This document shows, in pieces, positions 28,110 through 38,157 of a DNA stretch of 64,000 bases. The translations under genes and the position numbers were made by a program. Source of the stretch: Alteripontixanthobacter sp. (GTDB lineage: Bacteria > Pseudomonadota > Alphaproteobacteria > Sphingomonadales > Sphingomonadaceae). The stretch covers positions 1,302,001-1,366,000 of the forward strand of contig JBDVPM010000008.1 in the NCBI GenBank assembly GCA_039968605.1, written 5' to 3'. A model generated the notes under the pieces. That model ran no database searches, was not told the DNA's origin, and saw only the letters and a program-made list of their open reading frames with translations. Every line of letters begins with the position of its first letter. Position 1 is the stretch's first letter.

Positions 28110-28799
28110 CTATTCCGCGATGGGCGCGCTCAGCTGGTCCGGAGTGATGCTTGTGCCGTTCAGATTCGGTGCGGGCTGAGCCGGGGCTGGCGGCGGAGCG
28201 AGGACTTGCGGCTTGCCATCGGCGGCAATGCTGGCTTGCAGGATGCGCGTGGGATCGGAGGGCGGTTCGCCGCGATTGATCGCATCGACGGCGGGCATGT
28301 TGGAAATGACCCGGCCGAAATTGGTGTAACGCTTGTCCAGGCTGAAGCGCGGGTAGAACACGATGAAGAACTGGCTGTTCGCGCTGTCTTCCTCTGCTGC
28401 GCGGGCCATCGCCACGGTGCCCCTGATATGCGGCATCGGGTTGAATTCCGCTGCCAGGTCGGGAAGCTCGCTGCCGCCCTGGCCGGTGCCGGTGGGATCG
28501 CCGGTCTGCGCCATGAAACCATCGATCACGCGGTGGAAGATCACCCCGTCATAGAAGCCCTGCCGGGTCAGCGTCTTGATGCGGTCGATGTGGCTGGGCG
28601 CCCAGCTTGGCATCAGGCGGATCGCCACACGTTCGCCATTGGACAGGTCGAGCAGGAGGATATTTTCCGGATCCTGCTGCATATCGTAACTGATCTGGTT
28701 GTAGACCTTGCGCGCGGGCGCCTCCCCATCCTGGGCCATGGCAGGCGCGGCGGAAAGGGTCAGGGCCAGAGCGGCGGAGGTTAGAAAGCGTGCGATCAT
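28110..28799 (-). CDS. Exported cyclophilin-type peptidyl-prolyl isomerase
   Basis: A 229-residue cyclophilin with a signal peptide (about 1-22, ending APAMAQ), so it acts in the periplasm on folding proteins. The isomerase core shows FYDGVIFHRVIDGFMAQTGDP, GTGQGGSELPDLAAEF, 'GTVAMARAAEEDSANSQFFIVF' and 'YTNFGRVISNM', with the catalytic Arg in FHRV. The C-terminal 45 residues are Pro/Ala-rich and probably disordered. The start at 28799 (MIARFLTSAAL) is preferred over 28820 because it gives a normal signal peptide and has ACGGA upstream. Confidence 0.93.
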   Translation of the reverse strand: MIARFLTSAALALTLSAAPAMAQDGEAPARKVYNQISYDMQQDPENILLLDLSNGERVAIRLMPSWAPSHIDRIKTLTRQGFYDGVIFHRVIDGFMAQTGDPTGTGQGGSELPDLAAEFNPMPHIRGTVAMARAAEEDSANSQFFIVFYPRFSLDKRYTNFGRVISNMPAVDAINRGEPPSDPTRILQASIAADGKPQVLAPPPAPAQPAPNLNGTSITPDQLSAPIAE

Positions 28800-28892
28800 G
28801 GGATATCCGTGATGTTTCATATGGCCGCGCCTCTAGCGGGCGGGCGCTGTCCGTTCAATGAATGGTTCGTTCCGCCTGTGCGCAGGTGCGAC

Positions 28893-29417
28893 TTAGTAAT
28901 CCCCGCGCCGACCCAGTTTCTCGACCCGCGCGATCACTTCTTCGCAAACGGCGTTGCTAACGAAAGGCTCGATATCGCCGCCGAACATGGCGATTTCCTT
29001 GACGAGGCGGCTGGCGATGGGTTGCAGCGAGACATCCGCCATCAGGAACACCGTTTCCACATCGTCGTCCAGCTGCTGGTTCATCCCCGCCATCTGGTAC
29101 TCATATTCGAAATCGGCGACGGCGCGCAGGCCGCGAATTATCACATTGGCGTTCTGCTTGCGGGCGAATTTCACCAGCAGCGCGTTGAACCCCACTACCT
29201 CGACATTATTAAGCCCCATCGCGGCAACCTCACGCTCGACCATGGCGAGGCGTTCTTCGGTGGAAAACATCGGGTTCTTGGAAGGGTTGGTGGTCACGCC
29301 CAGCACCAGCCGATCGACCAGCTTGCTGCCCCGCCGGATAATATCTGCATGGCCCAGCGTGATCGGGTCGAATGTGCCGGGATAAATCCCGATGCGTTCT
29401 TTTGGCTGTGCCGACAT
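28893..29417 (-). CDS. coaD: Phosphopantetheine adenylyltransferase
   Basis: CoaD joins ATP and 4'-phosphopantetheine in the fourth step of coenzyme A synthesis. The 174-residue protein has the nucleotidyltransferase motif GIYPGTFDPITLGHADII near residues 9-26 (with the T-x-G-H signature), 'VIIRGLRAVADFEYEYQMAGMN' near 85-105 and 'SSRLVKE'-like 'IASRLVKEIAMFGG' near 125-140. The start at 29417 gives MSAQPKERIGIYPG; a TTG further upstream is rejected. It begins one base after the ispA stop on the same strand. Confidence 0.97.
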   Translation of the reverse strand: MSAQPKERIGIYPGTFDPITLGHADIIRRGSKLVDRLVLGVTTNPSKNPMFSTEERLAMVEREVAAMGLNNVEVVGFNALLVKFARKQNANVIIRGLRAVADFEYEYQMAGMNQQLDDDVETVFLMADVSLQPIASRLVKEIAMFGGDIEPFVSNAVCEEVIARVEKLGRRGDY

Positions 29418-29418
29418 C

Positions 29419-30339
29419 CTACCTGTCCCTCTCAACGATAAACCGCGCTAATGCGCGCAGCAGGTCGGCTTCCTCGCCGTGGCTGGCGAGGTGACCGACG
29501 GCCTGGTCGACCAGTGCGCTGGCCTGATCGCGCGCGCCGTCCTCGCCCATCAGCGTCACGAAGGTCTGCTTGCCCTGCTTCTCATCCTTGCGCAGCGCCT
29601 TGCCGGCCTTGGCTTCGTCTCCGGTCACGTCGAGCAGATCGTCCGCGATCTGAAAGGCGAGGCCGATGTCGCGGGCATAGGCGCGCAGATGGCTGCGGCC
29701 TTCCGGCGCGACCTTGCCCAGGACCGCGCCCATTTCAACGCTGGCGGCCAGCAATGCGCCGGTCTTGAGCTGTTGCAGCCGGGTGACCGAATGCAGATCG
29801 TAATCCGTTTGTTCGGCCAGCATATCCATCATCTGGCCGCCCGCCATGCCGCCCTTTCCGCTCGCCCCGGCCAAGGTCGCGACCAGTTCGGCGCGGGTGA
29901 AGGGATCGGCAAATGTGGTAGGGTCGGACAGGATTTCGAAGGCCAGCGCGTGCAGGCTGTCGCCCGCCAGCACGGCCGTCGCCTCGTCGAACGCCTTGTG
30001 CAAGGTGGCCTTGCCGTGGCGCAGATCGTCATCGTCCATGCAGGGTAGATCGTCATGGATCAGCGAATAGACATGGATCGATTCCACTGCCGATCCTGCC
30101 CGCACCGCCATGTCGCGGTCGACACCGTACATCTGCGCCGTTGCGCCCAGCAGCAATGGCCGCACGCGCTTGCCGCCGCCGATCGCGGCATAGCGCATCG
30201 CCTCCACCAACCGGTCGCTTGTATCGCCGGGCACGGGCAGCAATACATCGAAATCGGCATCGATCTCACGCTGTATATCGTCCAACGCCTGCGCCAGCAG
30301 GCCGGTGCCCTGCGCAGCGATGCTATCAGCCATTATCAT
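29419..30339 (-). CDS. ispA: Farnesyl/geranylgeranyl-type polyprenyl diphosphate synthase
   Basis: A short-chain trans-prenyltransferase condensing IPP with allylic diphosphates for ubiquinone, carotenoid and undecaprenyl precursors. Seen in the 306-residue protein are 'GGGKRVRPLLL' near residue 60, the first Asp-rich motif in HDDLPCMDDDDLRHG near 93-107, 'HKAFDEATAVLAGDSL', 'QMMDM', KTGALL and the second Asp-rich motif in FQIADDLLDVTGD near 225. The two residues between Asps in the first motif fit the bacterial FPP/GGPP type. Start is ATG at 30339 or 30333; both lie inside the xseB 3' end, so translation is coupled. Confidence 0.93.
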   Translation of the reverse strand: MIMADSIAAQGTGLLAQALDDIQREIDADFDVLLPVPGDTSDRLVEAMRYAAIGGGKRVRPLLLGATAQMYGVDRDMAVRAGSAVESIHVYSLIHDDLPCMDDDDLRHGKATLHKAFDEATAVLAGDSLHALAFEILSDPTTFADPFTRAELVATLAGASGKGGMAGGQMMDMLAEQTDYDLHSVTRLQQLKTGALLAASVEMGAVLGKVAPEGRSHLRAYARDIGLAFQIADDLLDVTGDEAKAGKALRKDEKQGKQTFVTLMGEDGARDQASALVDQAVGHLASHGEEADLLRALARFIVERDR

Positions 30340-30586
30340 CGAAGCTCTGCGTGCCGGCCGCCTTGCCATCCGGCCCGGTGACGATCTTCTCGATCCGCAT
30401 TTGCGCTGCGTCGAGCCGTTTCTGGCAATGTTTGCGCAGCTTTTCCCCGCGTTCGTAAAGGTCGATCGATTCGTCCAGCGGCACGTCGCCGCTCTCCAGC
30501 CGCCGCACCAGCTCCTCCAGCGCCTTCAGCGCATCTTCGAAGGTCAATTGCGAAATGTCTTTTTCGGTGGTTTCCATTGCGGCCAT
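30326..30586 (-). CDS. xseB: Exodeoxyribonuclease VII small subunit
   Basis: XseB is the small subunit of exonuclease VII, which degrades single-stranded DNA in repair. The 86-residue helical protein has 'LTFEDALKALEELVRRLESGDVPLDESIDLYERGEKLRKHCQKRL' across residues 14-58 (the family core, cited once as landmarks: FEDALKALEELV, SGDVPLDESI, RGEKLRKHCQ). Length is typical. It leads the ispA-coaD minus-strand run and overlaps ispA by 14 bases. xseA is not in the window. Confidence 0.95.
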   Translation of the reverse strand: MAAMETTEKDISQLTFEDALKALEELVRRLESGDVPLDESIDLYERGEKLRKHCQKRLDAAQMRIEKIVTGPDGKAAGTQSFDDNG

Positions 30587-30642
30587 GCATTGACGCTGGC
30601 GGCGCGCCCGGTCAAGTTAGGCCTTGAACAGGGGACGTTCGA

Positions 30643-31044
30643 ATGATGAAATGGATAATCGCGTATATCAGTGCCGCCATTGCCTTTGGCGTGCTGGATT
30701 TTCTGTGGCTGCGCTGGGCCGGGCCGAATTTCTACCGCCCCGCAATCGGCGAAGTGATGGCGGATAGTTTTCGCGGCGGGCCGGCGATTGTGTTCTATCT
30801 CGCTTATATTGCCGGGATGCTGTGGTTCGCGGTGAGGCCGGGCCTCGATGCGGGCAGCGTGGCGACCACTGCGCTGAACGCCGCTTTGCTCGGGGCGCTA
30901 TGCTACGCCACGTATGATCTGACGAGCCAGGCGGTACTGAAAGTGTGGCCGACCTATATCTCGATTGCCGACATCCTCTGGGGCGCATTTGCGACCTGCG
31001 TGGCGGCCAGCGTCGCCACTTTCGTCACTCTCCGCCTTACCTGA
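30643..31044 (+). CDS. DUF2177 family membrane protein
   Basis: A 133-residue protein with four transmembrane segments. Family landmarks include 'FGVLDFLWLRWAGPNFYRPAIGE', 'AIVFYLAYIAGMLWFAVRP', 'ALLGALCYATYDLTSQAVLKVWP' and the closing 'DILWGAFATCVAA' (cited in parts). DUF2177 members have this length and fold but no known function. The start ATG at 30643 is preceded by GGGGACG. It is divergent from xseB and followed by another membrane protein. Confidence 0.85.
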   Translation: MMKWIIAYISAAIAFGVLDFLWLRWAGPNFYRPAIGEVMADSFRGGPAIVFYLAYIAGMLWFAVRPGLDAGSVATTALNAALLGALCYATYDLTSQAVLKVWPTYISIADILWGAFATCVAASVATFVTLRLT

Positions 31045-31064
31045 CGCAGGACGGGGGGACGAGC

Positions 31065-31730
31065 ATGTTTATCGGACATTGGGCACCGGCACTGGCGGCG
31101 GCCGCGGTATCGCGCCGCGCGCCCAAGCTGGGCATGGCATTCCTCGCCGCGCAGCTGGTCGATTGGGGGTTCTTCACCCTTGCCCTGTTCAATGTCGAAC
31201 AGATGCGGATGGAACCGGGGATCACCGCGATGAACCCGATGGATCTCTATCACATGCCCTATACGCACAGCCTGGCGGGCAGCGCGGTATGGGCGGCGGC
31301 TTTCGCGCTGCTTATCTGGTTCGGACGCCGCCAATGGGTCACCGCCGCATGGGCCTTCATGATCGTGATGTCGCATTGGCTGCTCGACCTGATCGTCCAC
31401 CGGCCCGACCTGACGCTGGCCGGCGGGGAGGAGAAATACGGGCTTGGCCTGTGGAATTACCCCTGGGTCGCCATCCCGCTGGAGCTGGCGCTGATCCTGG
31501 GCGCATTTTTCCTGTATGTGCGCAAGACGCGCGGGCCGGTTGCGCCGCCGCTGATATTGCTAGGCCTGTTGCTGCTGATGCAGGGTATGAACTGGTTCGG
31601 GCCGCAGCCACCCGTTGCCGGGCCGGGCATGTATCTCAGCTCGTTGGCGGCATTTGCGCTGGTTACGCTCACCGCGATGTGGGTCGGCGGCACGCGGCGG
31701 CACAAGCTACATCTGGGGATGTCGGCCTAG
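31065..31730 (+). CDS. Polytopic membrane protein, YdjM/DUF457-like
   Basis: A 221-residue protein with about six hydrophobic segments. It starts [20 protein letters not shown], has 'LVDWGFF' in segment two and '[14 protein letters not shown]' in segment four. The order His, Asp, then His-x-x-x-Asp-x-x-x-His within membrane helices resembles the LexA-regulated membrane metal-dependent hydrolase group (YdjM/DUF457), so a metal site is plausible; this is inference. GGGG at 31053-31056 precedes the ATG. It follows the DUF2177 gene by 20 bases and precedes purL. Confidence 0.6.
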   Translation: MFIGHWAPALAAAAVSRRAPKLGMAFLAAQLVDWGFFTLALFNVEQMRMEPGITAMNPMDLYHMPYTHSLAGSAVWAAAFALLIWFGRRQWVTAAWAFMIVMSHWLLDLIVHRPDLTLAGGEEKYGLGLWNYPWVAIPLELALILGAFFLYVRKTRGPVAPPLILLGLLLLMQGMNWFGPQPPVAGPGMYLSSLAAFALVTLTAMWVGGTRRHKLHLGMSA

Positions 31731-31773
31731 AAGGCTCTGGCGGCGGAGGGGCACCCGGTTTAAGGCCCCGCGC

Positions 31774-33984
<2,211 letters not shown>

Positions 33985-33999
33985 CGCCCTACCAATATT

Positions 34000-34078
34000 C
34001 GTCATTGCGAGCGTAGCGAAGCAATCCTTGGACTTGGGCCTTGGATTGCCGCGTCGCCTTCGGCTCCTCGCAATGACG
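34000..34078. repeat. Interspersed palindromic repeat (CGTCATTGCGAG type)
   Basis: A 79-base element bounded by the perfect 12-base inverted repeat CGTCATTGCGAG / CTCGCAATGACG (34000-34011 and 34067-34078), with inner arms GCAATCC / GGATTGC. This is a widespread bacterial intergenic repeat type; only one copy is in the window. It sits between purL and the DUF6122 gene and could fold into a long hairpin in RNA. Confidence 0.8.
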
Positions 34079-34092
34079 AGAGAGAGGGGTAA

Positions 34093-34416
<324 letters not shown>

Positions 34417-34426
34417 AGCCGAGACT

Positions 34427-35116
34427 ATGAGCGACGAACCCCAGCATCCCTACCCCGCCATGCCCGACTTGTCCGACGAACAGCGCATCGCCCGCGCGCG
34501 TACCGCTTACGAGCAGCTCGCCACGCGCCGATCCTGCCGCGATTTCACCGATACGCCGGTGCCAAAAGAGGTCATCGAGCATGCCATCGCCGCCGCCGGA
34601 ACCGCGCCCAATGGGGCGAACCACCAGCCGTGGCATTTCGCGGCAATCTCCTCACCCGACATAAAGCGCGCGATCCGCGAAGCGGCGGAAGCGGAGGAGC
34701 GGCGGTTCTACGGAGCCGATGGGGACAAGCCCAAGGCGAGCGAGGAATGGCTCGGCGCGCTCGATCCGCTGGGGACCGACGAGAGCAAACCGTTCCTCGA
34801 AATCGCCCCTTGGTTGATCGTCTGCTTCGCCCAACGCAAGGGCGGGATTGCCGAGGATGGCGAGACGCAGAATTACTACGTCAATGAAAGCGTCGGCATC
34901 GCCTGCGGAATGCTGATCTCGACTTTGCACGAGGCCGGGCTGGCCACGCTCACCCACACTCCCTCCCCGATGGGTTTCCTGCGCGAAATTTGCGGGCGGC
35001 CCGAATGGGAAAAGCCGCTGATGATCGTTGTGGCCGGACATCCCGCGCCGGGCGCGAGCGTGCCGGACCATGCGCTGAAGAAAAAGGGTTTGGGGATGAT
35101 TTCGAGCTGGTTTTGA
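34427..35116 (+). CDS. Nitroreductase family protein
   Basis: A 229-residue FMN-dependent nitroreductase-fold enzyme. Landmarks are 'LATRRSCRDFTDTPVPKEVIEHAIAAAGTAPNGANHQPWHF' near 31-71 (in parts), where the Arg-Arg-Ser and the Gly-Ala-Asn-x-Gln-Pro segment bind FMN, 'VGIACGMLISTLHEAGLATL' near 150-170 and the terminal Gly/Pro region. It resembles the IYD/BluB-like side of the family in having an N-terminal extension of about 30 residues. Substrate unknown. Cytoplasmic. Confidence 0.88.
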   Translation: MSDEPQHPYPAMPDLSDEQRIARARTAYEQLATRRSCRDFTDTPVPKEVIEHAIAAAGTAPNGANHQPWHFAAISSPDIKRAIREAAEAEERRFYGADGDKPKASEEWLGALDPLGTDESKPFLEIAPWLIVCFAQRKGGIAEDGETQNYYVNESVGIACGMLISTLHEAGLATLTHTPSPMGFLREICGRPEWEKPLMIVVAGHPAPGASVPDHALKKKGLGMISSWF

Positions 35117-35124
35117 CGGTGGCA

Positions 35125-35239
35125 TTCTTCGAGATGCTCGGACTTCGTCCTCGCTCCCCAGGACGAACGGTTTGAAATATCACCCAGAACTATCCGGTCG
35201 TCCGGAGGAACGAAGGCTTGGCCCGAATGCCTCGAAGGA
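35125..35239. repeat. Palindromic interspersed repeat between convergent genes
   Basis: Same family as 19346-19465. The left arm (35125-35170) is the reverse complement of that element's right half with about 3 differences in 45. The right arm (35194-35239, ending CTCGAAGGA) is a decayed mirror copy. It fills the gap between the nitroreductase gene and the convergent Coq4-like gene and may act as a two-way terminator. Confidence 0.75.
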
Positions 35240-35242
35240 CCG

Positions 35243-36079
35243 CTAAGCGGCAGCCGCGCCCTCGGCCAGAAGATCGTACGGATCGCGACCGGCATCCTGC
35301 CATACGCGGTGACATTCCTTGTACCGGCGCGGATCGACGATGCCGAGCTTTTCGCGCGCTTCGCCGAGCGGCATGGCGAGTACTTCGGTCACCGCCCGGT
35401 CGGTCAGGCGCGGACGTCCCCGGCCCTTTACCTGAGCCTCACGCAAGGCGCGCAGGACGGGGGCCTTGCTCTTCACGGTGCGCTTGAGTTCCAGCGCGCC
35501 CAGATAGGCGATGAACAGGTTTGCCGGCCCGCCATTCTGGCCGTGGGTGAAGGCCAGCACGCATTGTTCGCCCAGCGCATCGCGGCCATAGCCGGTCAGG
35601 ATGTGCAGCAGATCATGCGTGTCGCGGCGGCGGTTGCCGTACCATGCGACCAGATCGTCATATTGCGCACGATGCGCCCAGGTCTTCTCGCTTTCGGCGA
35701 CCAGCCCGGCGGCGGACAGCCCTTCGGCCTCCATGAAATCGCAATAGGCATGGGCCACCGATCCGGCGGGCATTTTGCGCAACGTCGCATGATCGTCGAG
35801 GATCGGGACCAGCGCGGGTTCCATCTGGCGGACCCGCTCGCCTTCTTCGGACAGCGCGAAATTGTCCATCTGCGTGACGAATGCGCTCGACGGAAGCGCA
35901 TCGAAAATATGGAAAACCTGCTCGGTATCTTCCTTATCCGCCATCAGGTTGCGAAAATGGCGATAGGCCTTGAGCGGACGTTTCTTCAGCTTGGGGCGTG
36001 CGGGATCGTATAGCAGCGTGCCATCGCGCGCGGCGGCGATGGACAGTCCGGTGGCGGGATCGAGAATGGGTGCGGTCAT
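35243..36079 (-). CDS. Coq4 family protein (ubiquinone biosynthesis)
   Basis: A 278-residue Coq4-like protein. The family's zinc signature HDxxH-x11-E is complete: His155, Asp156, His159 and Glu171 in DTHDLLHILTGYGRDALGE. Coq4 is needed for ubiquinone synthesis and was reported to act on the C1 position of the ring; alphaproteobacterial homologues are assumed to share this. The N-terminal 'LKAYRHFRNLMADKEDTEQVFHIFDAL' (in parts) is also typical. The start at 36079 (MTAPILDPATG) is chosen; an upstream in-frame codon at 36151 would add a senseless extension. Confidence 0.88.
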   Translation of the reverse strand: MTAPILDPATGLSIAAARDGTLLYDPARPKLKKRPLKAYRHFRNLMADKEDTEQVFHIFDALPSSAFVTQMDNFALSEEGERVRQMEPALVPILDDHATLRKMPAGSVAHAYCDFMEAEGLSAAGLVAESEKTWAHRAQYDDLVAWYGNRRRDTHDLLHILTGYGRDALGEQCVLAFTHGQNGGPANLFIAYLGALELKRTVKSKAPVLRALREAQVKGRGRPRLTDRAVTEVLAMPLGEAREKLGIVDPRRYKECHRVWQDAGRDPYDLLAEGAAAA

Positions 36080-36091
36080 GGAACGGCTCTT

Positions 36092-36113
36092 ACTGACATG
36101 AGTGTTAATATAC
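36092..36113. promoter_or_regulatory. Possible operator upstream of the Coq4-like gene
   Basis: The AT-rich segment around GTGTTAATATACAC has symmetric outer ends (GTGT/ACAC) and lies 14-35 bases upstream of the Coq4-like start. It stands out in high-GC surroundings. It could be a -10 region or an operator; no regulator is assigned. Confidence 0.2.
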
Positions 36114-36138
36114 ACCGAAAGCCGAAAGGTTCCAGCCC

Positions 36139-37020
36139 CTACTCCGCCCATTCGGCCCGCGGGATCTCAAGCAAGTCGAGAATCGCGGTCAGATCGCCGC
36201 GATCGAGCCAGCCATTGGCCGCCGCGCGCGCTTTGGGCTTGGCACGGTAGGCGATTCCGTAAGTCGCCGCCTGCAACATCGGGATGTCGTTCGCCCCGTC
36301 GCCTGTGGCGAGCGAAATCGCCCGGTCGCCCATAGCGGCGAGCTCTTCTTGCAGCACTGCGCGCTTTACTCCGCTATCGGTGATGGCGCCCGTCAGCCCG
36401 CCGGTCAGCTTGCCTTCCGCCACCGCCAGCCGGTTTCCGACCACCCGGTCGAAGCCCAGCTGCTCGGCCACCCGATCCGCAAAATGGTGAAAACCGCCGG
36501 TGACCAGCACCGTCCTGCAGCCGCGCGATTTCAGCGTCTGGACCAGCGTGCGCGCGCCCGCCACGGGGACGATCCGCTCTGCCAGACAGCGATCGATGGC
36601 GGTCTCCTCCAGCCCTTCAAGGAGCCCGACCCGCTCGCGCAGCGCGTCCTCGAAATCCAGCTCGCCCTGCATCGCGCGCTCGGTAATCGCCGCGATCTGC
36701 GGCTTGAGCCCGGCGAAATCGGCCAGTTCGTCGATACATTCCTGCTCGATCATGGTCGAATCCATGTCGCTGACAAACAGGTGCGGCATGGCGACCGGTT
36801 GTTGCGAGATCACGCAATCTGTCGGAGCGAGATGCTCGTCGATCACCCGGCGCAGCACCTGCGCATCGCCATCGGGCAGGCTCAGCTGTAACACGGCGCC
36901 GCAGAAATCCAGCATATGCGCCATGGCGACCGGCATACCCGCCGCCTCCAGCGCGGCGGTGGCGGTATCGAGCTTGCTTTGCAGCGTGGCAGGGTCTGCT
37001 ATCAGGCGAGCGATGAGCAC
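36139..37020 (-). CDS. serB: Phosphoserine phosphatase
   Basis: SerB dephosphorylates phosphoserine, the last step of serine synthesis. The 293-residue HAD enzyme has an N-terminal ACT-like region (about 1-75) then [16 protein letters not shown] with Asp85 and Asp87 as nucleophile and acid, '[21 protein letters not shown]' (motif II Thr), and '[10 protein letters not shown]' plus '[13 protein letters not shown]' (motifs III and IV). The start is GTG at 37020, with GGAG 8 bases upstream and the family-like opening LIARLIADP. This start lies inside the 5' end of the divergent miaA gene, so the two overlap by eight bases. Confidence 0.93.
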   Translation of the reverse strand: MLIARLIADPATLQSKLDTATAALEAAGMPVAMAHMLDFCGAVLQLSLPDGDAQVLRRVIDEHLAPTDCVISQQPVAMPHLFVSDMDSTMIEQECIDELADFAGLKPQIAAITERAMQGELDFEDALRERVGLLEGLEETAIDRCLAERIVPVAGARTLVQTLKSRGCRTVLVTGGFHHFADRVAEQLGFDRVVGNRLAVAEGKLTGGLTGAITDSGVKRAVLQEELAAMGDRAISLATGDGANDIPMLQAATYGIAYRAKPKARAAANGWLDRGDLTAILDLLEIPRAEWAE

Positions 37021-37996
37021 AGGGGAAACTCCGGAACATACAATAGAGGCTGAAGACGGCAGGCCGCCGCTCGCGCTCATTGCAGGGCCGACGGCCAGCG
37101 GCAAGAGCGGCCTTGCGGTGCGGCTGGCGCAGCAGCTTGGCGCGCAAGGCCGGCGCGGCGTGGTGGTGAATGCCGATAGCGCGCAGGTCTATGCCGATCT
37201 GCAAGTGCTCAGCGCGCGACCGGTTGCCGCGGAAATGGACGGGATCGAGCATCGCCTGTTCGGCAGCTGGGACGGGGCCACGGCCTGTTCCGCCGCCGAT
37301 TGGGCACAGGCCGCCCGGCGCGAGATCGCCCGGCTGCATAGCGATGGCGCGGTGCCGATCCTGTGCGGCGGGACGGGCTTGTATATCCGCGCTCTACTGG
37401 ACGGCCTGGCACCGGTGCCGGCAATCGATCCAGCGGTGCGTGAGCAAATCCGTGCCCTCCCCCCGGACGAATTACGCGCCTTTCTGGAGCAGGACGATCC
37501 CGCCGCCGCCAGCCGCCTCGCCCCGGCAGATAGCGCCCGCACTGCCCGCGCGCTGGAAGTGGTGCGATCTACCGGACGTACATTGACCGATTGGCAGAGC
37601 GAGAAAACGGGCGGCATCGGCGCTGCCATCACGCTCCACCCGCTGATCCTGCTGCCCGACCGCGCCACGCTGTACGAACGCTGCGATGCGCGGTTTGCGG
37701 CCATGCTGGAACAAGGCGCAGTGGAAGAAGTCGAGCGGCTGCTGGCGCGCGGCCTCGATCCTGCACTGCCCGTCATGCGCGCAATCGGGGTGCGCGAGAT
37801 CGCCGGTTGGCTGCGCGGGGAGTTGTCACGCGACGAAATGGTCGCCGCCGGGAGCCAGGCCACGCGCAACTACGCCAAGCGGCAATATACGTGGTTTCGC
37901 CGCCAGCCGCCCGCCGATTGGCCACGCGACGAGTCCGATAGTTCCGATTTATGGGCTAGTTTTGTTCCTTTATTACACAAACTGCCCTTGACATAA
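37013..37996 (+). CDS. miaA: tRNA dimethylallyltransferase
   Basis: MiaA adds a dimethylallyl group to A37 of tRNAs reading U-starting codons, using the DMAPP that feeds ispA. The 327-residue protein has the P-loop GPTASGKS at 25-32, '[20 protein letters not shown]' (in parts) with the conserved Asp-Ser, 'GIEHRLFG', '[15 protein letters not shown]' and the tRNA-binding '[11 protein letters not shown]' and '[12 protein letters not shown]'. The ATG at 37013 is preceded by CAGG. The first eight bases overlap the start of serB on the other strand, so both promoters must lie within the neighbouring gene or nearby. The 3' end contains a TTGACA that may serve ilvB. Confidence 0.95.
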   Translation: MSTGETPEHTIEAEDGRPPLALIAGPTASGKSGLAVRLAQQLGAQGRRGVVVNADSAQVYADLQVLSARPVAAEMDGIEHRLFGSWDGATACSAADWAQAARREIARLHSDGAVPILCGGTGLYIRALLDGLAPVPAIDPAVREQIRALPPDELRAFLEQDDPAAASRLAPADSARTARALEVVRSTGRTLTDWQSEKTGGIGAAITLHPLILLPDRATLYERCDARFAAMLEQGAVEEVERLLARGLDPALPVMRAIGVREIAGWLRGELSRDEMVAAGSQATRNYAKRQYTWFRRQPPADWPRDESDSSDLWASFVPLLHKLPLT

Positions 37997-38016
37997 TCGT
38001 AAATTGCCAATAGCAG
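37988..38016 (+). promoter_or_regulatory. Candidate promoter for the ilv operon
   Basis: TTGACA at 37988-37993 overlaps the miaA stop codon; a weak -10-like segment (ATAGCA/TAGCAG) follows after 16-17 bases. It is 170 bases upstream of ilvB. Strong -35, poor -10, as often in alphaproteobacteria. Confidence 0.4.
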
Positions 38017-38063
38017 GGAGTCGGATGGCTTGCATTGACCCCCGCAGCTATCCCCTAAAATTT

Positions 38064-38095
38064 GGCCCGGCACGCCTCCCCCGACGTGCCGGGCC
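38064..38095 (+). terminator. Strong hairpin between miaA and ilvB (terminator or attenuator)
   Basis: A perfect 11-base stem, GGCCCGGCACG (38064-38074) and CGTGCCGGGCC (38085-38095), with a 10-base loop, followed by TGCTTTAT. It lies 62 bases before ilvB, downstream of the candidate promoter. Unlike leuA, no branched-chain-rich leader peptide was found upstream, so an attenuator is uncertain and a simple miaA terminator is possible. Confidence 0.55.
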
Positions 38096-38157
38096 TGCTT
38101 TATCCGGGGAAAATCGAACAAGGCTGCCCGTTCGGCGGTCCAGCAAGGAAGAAGATT

